Shown here piece by piece: positions 25,572-32,118 of a stretch of 32,118 bases of DNA (the first letter of the stretch is position 1; each line of letters starts with the position of its first letter). Under the pieces are notes generated by a model that did not search any database, was not told where the DNA came from, and was given only the letters and a program-made list of their open reading frames with translations. This stretch comes from Paenimyroides ummariense (lineage in GTDB: Bacteria; Bacteroidota; Bacteroidia; Flavobacteriales; Flavobacteriaceae). The stretch lies in NCBI RefSeq assembly GCF_900115115.1, contig NZ_FOVI01000031.1, positions 1 to 32,118 of the forward strand, read 5' to 3'. Made by a program: the position numbers and the translations under genes.

Positions 25572-28500
25572 TTAATTAACCTTTTTACGGTTATCGTTAG
25601 AATCTCTGTCGATTAACTTGTTGTATGGATCAACACCCACTTCAACCGGTTTTTTATCAACAATGATGCTTACTTTATTGTTTACCTTATTTATTAGGTA
25701 TTTTTTGTTGTAAATTTCATTTTCGTATTCGTGGTTCCCTTTCATGGTTTTTTCTCCAAAAACACCCACTTCAACATAATCGTTTAAAGGATAGGAATTT
25801 ATTTCTTTCTTACCATCTTTTCCTGTTAAAGTTTTTCCGTTCGCATCTTTATAAATTTGCGTACCTTTTGGAGAAGTTCTGTATTTTGAAACGATAAAAG
25901 AAATATCAACCTGATACTTACCATCTTTCAAAGGTTTTACTTCAACTTTATCAACCTTATTGTCATACAATGTTATAGTTTCAAACATATCAGTAATTAA
26001 ATACTGTAAATTCGCCGGAGTATTTGCTTTTAAATGATTTACAAACTCTATAGAATTTGTGTACGGAGCTTCTTGGAATTTTACTTTGGCAACATATTCT
26101 TTCAATATATCATTAAAACGCTTTTCGCCCAAATAATCGCTCATGGCATACAATACCAATGATCCTTTGTTGTAATGAATATACTGCTGATTTTCGTTGT
26201 ACATTAACGGATTTTCCTCTTTATCTTCCCATGTTCTTCCTCTTAAATAACTGTCTAACGCATCTTTTAAGAATTTACGCATCTGGAATTTGCCGTATTC
26301 TTTCTCTAAAACTTTTAACGAACTGTATTCCGATAACGATTCAGACAATAAAGTGGCACCTTTAACATTGGCACCAATTACCTGATGAGCCCACCATTGA
26401 TGCGCCATTTCGTGTGATACAACAGAGAACGGATAATCAACACCGTTTGGATCGTCTTCATCTACATCGGCAATAAAACCAATAGCTTCAGAAAAAGGCA
26501 TGGTGTTAGCAAAAGCCTGCGCAAAAGTTCCCATAGTTTTAGGGAATTCAATGATACGAGCTTGTTTGTGCTGGTATTCGCCAAAATTTTCGCTGTAATA
26601 AGCCAACGATTTTTTCAAAGCTTCCATCATTCGATCCAAATTGTATTCGTGACCTTTATGATAGTAAATCTCCAAATTCAGGTTGTTCCATTTTTCTTTT
26701 TTAACTTCATATCTTGCCGAATTAAAAGCATAAAAATTCAACATTTTCTGATCCATTTTGTAATGGAAATAATTTCTGCCGTCTTTCTGCCATTGTTTCT
26801 GAAGATATCCTGGAGCAATTGCCGTTTGATCGCCCGCTGTGCTTACCGTTGTTTCAAAAGTAATCCAATCGGCTTCGTTTGAAATATAAGTGTTTTTACG
26901 CGCTTCCGGATCATCTGTCGCAGCCATACGTTCGCGTGGAGCCAAGTTGTATTTTTTACGGACATCGTTATCTTGAATTTCAACCCCATCGTTATATCCA
27001 AAACTCGGAAAAATACTGTTGTTTATAAACGTTCCGTTTTCCATGATAGGCGAGCGATCTTGTAACCAAGTATTTGATTGGTTTTGAACAACCATTTCAA
27101 CTTTTAACGAATCGCCCGGATTTAAAGGTTGATTTAATCGGTAAATATCAAATTCCATAACCGTATCATTTTTAACCAATTGATAATCTTTATTGAATTT
27201 AATGCTTTGGAAGTTTTTTCCGTAATTAATGAAAAGAGAATCAATCGCTTTTTCAGATTTATTCACCATTACATAATTAACAACCGCTTTATAATTGCGT
27301 TCGTTCGGCAAAATATCCATGTTAACCTTTACATCAACAATACGTGGTTGTGCATATTTTTCGAATTTCTTGTATTTCTTTTCGTACTCGACTCTTTGTT
27401 TTTCAATATCTTGTGAAGTGTAGTAAGGTTCCAGCTTTACTTCTTGATAGTACAAAGCGTATCCTAAACCAACAAATGCTAAAGTTGTAATAATTAACGG
27501 AACGGCAATTGGCATTTTAAAACGTTTTGCAAATACTTGTAAACGTTCTTTTGCGCTTGAAATAATGCCTCTGCGCCAAAATAATAATGTTAAACCGTAC
27601 AATACAAAACCAAAAAGCAGCCAATACAGTTTGTAGTAGAAATATCCGCGTACAATTCCAAAACCATTCATGTCTGAATAACTGTAACCCGGATCTGAAT
27701 TAAAACTGAAAACAGCTTGTTCTATTCCTAACTTACTTAATCCCATTGGAAGCATTTGTGCTATTAGAATAACAAAGAAACCAATTAGATAATTTTTGAA
27801 AAACGATTGAATAAATAAAGCAAACAGAATTAAAACGGTGTAGGATATTAGTTTAAATCCAAAAAAGTTTGCTATGTACTGACCAATTTCAAAATTATAA
27901 TATCCGTAGTAAATCTGAATTATTATGCCCGATACAATAGTAATTAAAAATACCACGGCTACCATTTGTACTAAAGCAATAAATTTTGATAAAAACAAAC
28001 TCCAATTAGGTACCGGTGTAGAATCAATCAATAAATTCATACGAGAAGATGCAGAATTGTTCAGTAAAATACCCGAGAACAAGAAAACAATAATTGGTAA
28101 GAAAAAGCCAATAAATTCATTAATTAATTCAATAACTTTCCACGTAACAGGTAAGGTGCGCGTACCCATTAAACTTTGTCCTAAAGTGTAACCAGAAACA
28201 ACAATACAGATCATTATGATAACCATTAAGGTAATAAAAATCCAGTTTTTTATGATTGCTTGGAACTCTAATTTAGATAATCGAAAAGCCGTTTTTAAGT
28301 ACGATACGAACGAATAGTTGTAACTAACTTTTGGTAAATTGACTTTTACAATGCTTCCAAAATTGTTTTTTGTAACACGTTCTGCTTTTCTTTTTTTACC
28401 GATAGATATTGGTGATTGCGAAAAAGAGAATGAAAAATACGTAACGGCTAAGGCTAAAATACCTACACCAATCCATATTAAACGGTTGTAAATAATTACA

Positions 28501-29222
28501 TCATCTAACGGAATCATTAAAGTATTTTGCTCATCGATCGTCCAATATTTTGTAACATAACTTAAAGCTTCGTTGCCGTAAGGTTCTATTAACGAAACCA
28601 AAAATTTATCATCAACATTATTTGTTAAGTTAGATAATAAAATACGGGCAATAAGCAAAATAATAACAAAAATAAAACCTATGTATTGGTTGCGTGTTAA
28701 GGTAACTAACATAAAAATTAGAGCTCCTATAAAAAATGTATTTGGAACTACAAATAGTATATAGCTTTGAAAGTATGCCGCAATTTTTATGGGTCCTAAC
28801 AGATCAGGGTTTGCAAATGGTAGTACCGATGCTATTAAAAATGCTAAACCAATAGATAAAGTGATAAAGATTGTAACTAAAAAACCACTAAAGAATTTAC
28901 CCATTAAATATTGAAATTTATTAAAAGGGTAAGCAAATAGCAAGGTATGCGAATTGTATTTAAAATCGCGATACACCGTAGCACCAATAACTGTTGGTAT
29001 GATAAAATTCACCAAAGTTGACAATGAACCAATGATAGCATTAATTGCTAAAGGCGAGTTTATTATGGTGTTAGATGCAGTTGTTGTTCCAAAAGTATCA
29101 AAATATCCTAAAGCATCTGCCATTAAAGTAAAAGCAAGCGCAAAAAATATTAAAAAGTATAAATAAAACTGCCAGTTTTTAAACCAGCGTTTTGTTTCAA
29201 ATTTAAAAATAGTTCCCAGCAT
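25572..29222 (-). CDS. ABC-2 permease fused to an M1-family zinc peptidase domain
   Basis: 1216 residues. Residues 1-~595 form two ABC-2-type permease halves with about 13 hydrophobic spans (approx. 20-40, 61-83, 110-135, 150-172, 178-197, 247-266, 325-347, 366-388, 412-436, 458-474, 476-493, 533-549, 571-591). Residues ~620-1216 are an M1 (gluzincin) peptidase: HEMAH with His937/Glu938/His941, the third zinc ligand probably Glu961 in LLSESLSEYSSL (19 rather than 18 residues after HEXXH), and the likely catalytic tyrosine Tyr1017 in IHYNKGSLVLYAM. No GAMEN motif was seen; the equivalent place reads FANTMPFSEAIGF. The basic loop 550-571 before the last span is cytosolic by the positive-inside rule, so the peptidase should be periplasmic. 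Its start overlaps the stop of the ABC ATPase gene by one base (TAATG). Substrate unknown. Confidence 0.88.
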   Translation of the reverse strand: MLGTIFKFETKRWFKNWQFYLYFLIFFALAFTLMADALGYFDTFGTTTASNTIINSPLAINAIIGSLSTLVNFIIPTVIGATVYRDFKYNSHTLLFAYPFNKFQYLMGKFFSGFLVTIFITLSIGLAFLIASVLPFANPDLLGPIKIAAYFQSYILFVVPNTFFIGALIFMLVTLTRNQYIGFIFVIILLIARILLSNLTNNVDDKFLVSLIEPYGNEALSYVTKYWTIDEQNTLMIPLDDVIIYNRLIWIGVGILALAVTYFSFSFSQSPISIGKKRKAERVTKNNFGSIVKVNLPKVSYNYSFVSYLKTAFRLSKLEFQAIIKNWIFITLMVIIMICIVVSGYTLGQSLMGTRTLPVTWKVIELINEFIGFFLPIIVFLFSGILLNNSASSRMNLLIDSTPVPNWSLFLSKFIALVQMVAVVFLITIVSGIIIQIYYGYYNFEIGQYIANFFGFKLISYTVLILFALFIQSFFKNYLIGFFVILIAQMLPMGLSKLGIEQAVFSFNSDPGYSYSDMNGFGIVRGYFYYKLYWLLFGFVLYGLTLLFWRRGIISSAKERLQVFAKRFKMPIAVPLIITTLAFVGLGYALYYQEVKLEPYYTSQDIEKQRVEYEKKYKKFEKYAQPRIVDVKVNMDILPNERNYKAVVNYVMVNKSEKAIDSLFINYGKNFQSIKFNKDYQLVKNDTVMEFDIYRLNQPLNPGDSLKVEMVVQNQSNTWLQDRSPIMENGTFINNSIFPSFGYNDGVEIQDNDVRKKYNLAPRERMAATDDPEARKNTYISNEADWITFETTVSTAGDQTAIAPGYLQKQWQKDGRNYFHYKMDQKMLNFYAFNSARYEVKKEKWNNLNLEIYYHKGHEYNLDRMMEALKKSLAYYSENFGEYQHKQARIIEFPKTMGTFAQAFANTMPFSEAIGFIADVDEDDPNGVDYPFSVVSHEMAHQWWAHQVIGANVKGATLLSESLSEYSSLKVLEKEYGKFQMRKFLKDALDSYLRGRTWEDKEENPLMYNENQQYIHYNKGSLVLYAMSDYLGEKRFNDILKEYVAKVKFQEAPYTNSIEFVNHLKANTPANLQYLITDMFETITLYDNKVDKVEVKPLKDGKYQVDISFIVSKYRTSPKGTQIYKDANGKTLTGKDGKKEINSYPLNDYVEVGVFGEKTMKGNHEYENEIYNKKYLINKVNNKVSIIVDKKPVEVGVDPYNKLIDRDSNDNRKKVN

Positions 29223-30097
29223 TAGTTATCTTTTTTTAATGAAACAAAATAAACGTCTTCTAAAATTGGTTTTGCCTGAATAAAGGTTTCGTTTGGCTGT
29301 GCATCGCTATATACGCGAATATTTAGAGTATTATCCGGATTAAAGTTCGATGAAAGAATGTTGTGTTTTTGGTTGTATTCATCAAACTCGGCACGTTCAA
29401 TGGTTCTTCTCCAAATTTTTCCATCTAATAATTCTTCGCCACTTGTAGGTGTACCCTCAAACAAAATTTTACCGCCGTTTAAAATAGCAATTTCGTTACA
29501 TAATTCACGAACGTCATCCACAATATGGGTCGAGAAAATCACGGTATGGTTTGCACCAATTTCACGCAAAACATTCAAAAAGCGGTGACGTTCCGCAGGA
29601 TCCAGTCCGGCAGTTGGTTCATCAACAATAATTAATTGCGGATTGTTTAAAAGCAACTGTGCAATACCAAAACGTTGTTTCATACCGCCCGAATATCCGC
29701 TAACGCTTTTAGATCGAACATCGTATAAATTAGTTAGTTCTAAAACTTCTTTGATAATTTTTTTGCGTTCGTCTTTTTTTGTGATGCCTTTTAATTGAGC
29801 AAAATAATCTAACAATGTTTCTGCCGACATGTTTGGATAAACTCCAAATTCCTGTGGCAAATAACCTAAAACTCTGCGCAAGGCATTTTTATCTTCTAAA
29901 ACATTGATATCATTAAAAGTTACCGAACCCGATGACGGAGTTTGTAACGTAGCAATGGTACGCATTAACGATGATTTTCCCGCACCGTTTGGACCCAATA
30001 AACCAAACATACCTTTGCCTATTTCTAAATTTACATTATCTAACGCTTTAACGCCGTTTTTGTAGGTTTTTGTTAACCCCGAAATTTTTAGACTCAT
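29222..30097 (-). CDS. ABC transporter ATP-binding protein, partner of the permease-peptidase fusion
   Basis: A 291-residue ABC ATPase with Walker A GPNGAGKS (35-42), Q-loop YLPQEFG, signature SGYSGGMKQR (133-142), Walker B LIIVDEPTAGLDP (Asp159-Glu160) and H-loop His191. The style is that of ABC-2 exporter ATPases (ABC-A/CcmA-like). Residues ~225-291 are a C-terminal extension of unknown role. The TAATG overlap with the next gene implies translational coupling, and one ATPase per two fused permease halves would assemble as a homodimer around one fusion protein. Confidence 0.94.
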   Translation of the reverse strand: MSLKISGLTKTYKNGVKALDNVNLEIGKGMFGLLGPNGAGKSSLMRTIATLQTPSSGSVTFNDINVLEDKNALRRVLGYLPQEFGVYPNMSAETLLDYFAQLKGITKKDERKKIIKEVLELTNLYDVRSKSVSGYSGGMKQRFGIAQLLLNNPQLIIVDEPTAGLDPAERHRFLNVLREIGANHTVIFSTHIVDDVRELCNEIAILNGGKILFEGTPTSGEELLDGKIWRRTIERAEFDEYNQKHNILSSNFNPDNTLNIRVYSDAQPNETFIQAKPILEDVYFVSLKKDN

Positions 30098-30149
30098 AAC
30101 CTATTTTTTTATCGATTTTTATTGTAATTTTTCTAAATTGATTTTAATG

Positions 30150-30169
30150 TAAGTACAACTATTTACTTA
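30150..30169. promoter_or_regulatory. short inverted repeat upstream of the ABC operon
   Basis: TAAGTA (30150-30155) and TACTTA (30164-30169) form a 6-bp inverted repeat 53 bases or more upstream of the ATPase start. It could be an operator; no regulator gene is adjacent, and a chance repeat in AT-rich DNA is quite possible. Confidence 0.2.
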
Positions 30170-30221
30170 AATGTTACAAAAGATGTGAAGTTTTTGGTTA
30201 GAAGTTTTAAGTTGAAACAAT

Positions 30222-30247
30222 AAAAAAAGGAAAACTTTCGCTTTCCT
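30222..30247 (-). terminator. terminator of the CBS-like gene
   Basis: Minus-strand stem AGGAAAG / TTTTCCT (one G-T wobble) followed by seven T, about 35 bases after the stop codon. Confidence 0.65.
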
Positions 30248-30282
30248 CTTTATCTATTATCTATTCTCTATTGTCTGATTTC

Positions 30283-31320
30283 TTACTTTACGTATTCAAT
30301 ATCGTTTTGTTCCACTTTTTGATTGTCGAAAAAACCTTGTTCACGCATCCAGTCGTCGCTGTAAATTTTACTCATATAACGCGATCCGTGATCAGGGAAA
30401 ATCACAACTACATTACTGTTTGCGTTAAATTCACCTTCCACATCGAACTGACGAACAGCCTGAAAAGCCGCGCCCGATGTATATCCTACAAAAATACCTT
30501 CTGTTTTAGATATTTCGCGTGCTGTGTGTGCTGCATCTTCATCGGTAACTTTCATAAACTGATCGATCACAGAAAAATCTGTTGCTGTAGGAATCAAATT
30601 TTTTCCCATTCCTTCAATTCGGTAAGGGTAAATCTCGTTCGGATCAAATTCATGCGTTTCGTGAAACTTCTTTAAAACAGATCCAAAAGCATCAACACCT
30701 AAAATGCGGATGTTCGGATTTTGTTCTTTTAAAAATTTCGCAGTTCCCGAGATCGTTCCGCCTGTACCAGAACAAGCAACCAAATGTGTTATGTTGCCGT
30801 TGGTTTGTTTCCAAATTTCAGGACCTGTGGTTTTGTAATGCGCATCGATATTCAGTTCGTTAAAATATTGGTTGATATAAACCGAACCTGCAGTTTCTTG
30901 ATGAATACGCTTTGCAACGCTGTAATATGAACGAGGATCGTCTGCAGATACATTTGCCGGACAAACGTACACTTTTGCACCCATTGCCTTTAACATATCG
31001 ATTTTATCTTTCGATGATTTAGACGAAACCGCCAAAATACATTCGTAACCTTTAATAATGCTGACCATTGCAATGCTGAAACCGGTGTTACCCGACGTTG
31101 TTTCAACAATAATACTACCTGGTTTTAAAATGCCTTTGCGTTCTGCTTCTTCAACAATATGCAAAGCAATACGGTCTTTTGATGAGTGCCCCGGATTAAA
31201 AGCTTCCACTTTAGCAAAAAAGTTACCTTTTAAACCTTGAGATATTTTTTTTAATTTGATAAGCGGTGTATTACCTACAAAATCTAAAATATTCTCATGC
31301 GCCTGGATCTCTTCTTTCAT
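30283..31320 (-). CDS. cystathionine beta-synthase-like PLP enzyme (catalytic core only)
   Basis: 345 residues of the fold-type II PLP family (cysteine synthase / cystathionine beta-synthase). The PLP lysine is Lys48 in [18 protein letters not shown] (75-82) binds the substrate carboxylate and SGTGGTISG the PLP phosphate. Several segments are closer to cystathionine beta-synthase than to Cys[52 protein letters not shown], and [19 protein letters not shown]. It has neither a heme domain nor the C-terminal CBS pair. It would use serine plus homocysteine, or O-acetylserine plus sulfide; the choice cannot be made from sequence. Confidence 0.9.
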   Translation of the reverse strand: MKEEIQAHENILDFVGNTPLIKLKKISQGLKGNFFAKVEAFNPGHSSKDRIALHIVEEAERKGILKPGSIIVETTSGNTGFSIAMVSIIKGYECILAVSSKSSKDKIDMLKAMGAKVYVCPANVSADDPRSYYSVAKRIHQETAGSVYINQYFNELNIDAHYKTTGPEIWKQTNGNITHLVACSGTGGTISGTAKFLKEQNPNIRILGVDAFGSVLKKFHETHEFDPNEIYPYRIEGMGKNLIPTATDFSVIDQFMKVTDEDAAHTAREISKTEGIFVGYTSGAAFQAVRQFDVEGEFNANSNVVVIFPDHGSRYMSKIYSDDWMREQGFFDNQKVEQNDIEYVK

Positions 31321-31364
31321 TTTTTTTGTTTTTAGCGAATTTTCAACCTCGCTAGTTAACGTGG

Positions 31365-31372
31365 CAAAAGTA
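31365..31372 (-). promoter_or_regulatory. -7 box for the CBS-like gene
   Basis: Minus-strand TACTTTTG matches TAnnTTTG exactly, 45 bases upstream of the ATG at 31320. A properly spaced -33 TTG is not evident. Confidence 0.45.
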
Positions 31373-31466
31373 CTATTTTTTTATTTAATGTTGTTAATTT
31401 TATCCTACAAACGAATTTATAAGTTTAAAAAAGCAGTATATTTACCTACCAAAATCAGCTTAAATT

Positions 31467-31709
31467 ATGGATATTCAAGCAATAAAATTAGAATTAATAC
31501 AGTACTTGTTGAATACTGATAAAGAATCGCTACTTCAAAAAGTAAAAGAATTAGTATTAAAGGAAGAACGTAAAGTTAATAATCCAGATAACAGAACACC
31601 TTTTACTATTGAACAGTTAAATGCAAAATTAGAACGGGCAGAAGAAGATTATAATTCGGGAAGAATAACAACTGATGAAGATTTAGCAAAGGAAATAGAA
31701 ACTTGGTAA
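31467..31709 (+). CDS. antitoxin of a RelE/ParE-type pair
   Basis: 80 residues, helical and acidic, with no detectable DNA-binding motif by eye. It precedes the toxin gene by a single base, the standard antitoxin-first order. The C-terminal half (FTIEQLNAKLERAEEDYNSGRITTDEDLAKEIETW) has the look of the toxin-wrapping tail of small Bacteroidota antitoxins. The call rests mainly on gene context. ATG at 31467. Confidence 0.72.
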   Translation: MDIQAIKLELIQYLLNTDKESLLQKVKELVLKEERKVNNPDNRTPFTIEQLNAKLERAEEDYNSGRITTDEDLAKEIETW

Positions 31710-31710
31710 A

Positions 31711-32019
31711 ATGGTTGAAAAGACCTATAAAATTATTTGGACCAATGAGGCAAAAAATGATTTAAAAGATATTTTTGATTTTATCAAAAAGCAATCTGTT
31801 CAGAGTGCCAAAAATGTTATTTCAGATATAAGAAATGCGCCTAAATCTGTACATTTTTTACATCAGAACGAAAAAGAATATTACAATAATAAATACCGTA
31901 GAATAATTATAAGAAACTATAAAGTTCTCTATAGAATCAATGAGTTTAATAATGAATTGATAGTTGCTGCGGTATTTCATACTAATCAAGAGCCTGAAAA
32001 ATTATCAGAAATAGATTAA
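31711..32019 (+). CDS. RelE/ParE-family toxin
   Basis: 102 residues of the RelE/ParE fold: YKIIWTNEAKNDLKDIFDFIKKQSVQSAKNVISDI at the N-terminus and YRRIIIRNYKVLYRINEFNNELIVAAVFHTNQEPEKL at the C-terminus match the typical W(T/S)xxAxxDL..I..Y and YR.l.v.nY.v.YRi motifs. RelE-type members cut ribosome-bound mRNA and ParE-type members poison gyrase; sequence alone does not separate them. It is one base after the antitoxin stop, hence translationally coupled. Confidence 0.85.
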   Translation: MVEKTYKIIWTNEAKNDLKDIFDFIKKQSVQSAKNVISDIRNAPKSVHFLHQNEKEYYNNKYRRIIIRNYKVLYRINEFNNELIVAAVFHTNQEPEKLSEID

Positions 32020-32028
32020 AATAAAAAA

Positions 32029-32118
32029 GAGGCTGTCTAAAAAGGTCTTTGGTATAATCCCCGACATGTTTTTTGTCGGGGATTTTTTTTATTGTCCTCA
32101 AATTTTGTTAACTTGAGG
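32029..32118 (+). mobile_element. probable left end of an insertion sequence (cut by the window)
   Basis: GAGGCTGTCTAAAAAGG at 32029-32045 looks like the terminal inverted repeat of insertion sequences common in Bacteroidota (GAGGCTGTCT-type ends, such as IS1182-like elements, from memory). It begins ten bases after the toxin gene. No transposase or opposite end is in view, so identity and completeness are open. Confidence 0.4.
32056..32090 (+). terminator. terminator after the toxin-antitoxin genes
   Basis: An 11-bp perfect stem (32056-32066 with 32074-32084) with a T-rich 7-base loop is followed by a T-run. It lies inside the putative insertion-sequence end and could stop read-through into or out of it. 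Confidence 0.85.

Noticed and set aside
30271..30675. 134-codon plus-strand frame in the CBS-like gene
   Set aside because: Antisense to a conserved PLP enzyme; the His/Phe/Cys-rich translation is typical of a shadow frame.

Overview
The window is about 32 kb of AT-rich chromosome, very probably from the Flavobacteriaceae (phylum Bacteroidota). This rests on two proteins ending in a type IX secretion (Por) sorting domain, several exported proteins that have lipoprotein or standard signal peptides, a DUF4293 gene divergent from rho, a Rho with a long Asn/Gln-rich insertion, and -7 promoter boxes of the Bacteroidota form TAnnTTTG in front of many genes. Shine-Dalgarno sites are generally weak or absent. 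No species call is justified from the sequence alone.

Layout. 1-478: the 3' end of a 5S rRNA gene (end of an rRNA operon that lies off the left edge), two terminators in tandem, and a gene-free stretch with repeat-like and hairpin-forming sequence. 479-5178: mtaB (minus) divergent from a peptide-binding lipoprotein and yifB (plus). 5175-8493: a minus-strand block holding a polytopic membrane protein, a YpfJ-type zinc protease cotranscribed with an RluA-family pseudouridine synthase, an inverted-repeat element, and panB. 8705-12032: plus-strand accessory genes (secreted TraB/GumN-like protein, AraC-type regulator, small membrane protein, DUF4369/thioredoxin-like protein). 12076-14709: serine deaminase with a secreted SH3 protein (minus). 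14838-19679: a large type IX-secreted beta-propeller-like protein, dnaK, and an orphan lipoprotein (plus).

19750-25534: DUF4293 gene divergent from rho, then a rhodanese (plus); an exported EndA-type nuclease behind an RsmB-like rRNA methyltransferase (minus); a HAD phosphatase (plus). 25572-31320: an ABC ATPase overlapping by one base a 1216-residue protein that fuses two ABC-2 permease halves to an M1-type zinc peptidase domain, then a cystathionine beta-synthase-like enzyme (all minus). 31467-32019: a RelE/ParE-type toxin-antitoxin pair, followed by what looks like the left end of an insertion sequence running off the window.

Most of the window is housekeeping. The most interesting module is the ABC ATPase plus permease-M1 peptidase fusion. 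Topology counting (6+6+1 membrane spans) puts the peptidase domain in the periplasm, it lacks a recognisable GAMEN motif, and its zinc-site spacing is one residue longer than the classical one. Other points of interest are a duplicated 5S tail with a second terminator, an intergenic element with 17-bp perfect inverted repeats, a probable leaderless GTG-started AraC gene with a palindrome just upstream, and a thioredoxin-like protein left with a single cysteine. No tRNA, CRISPR array or prophage was seen.
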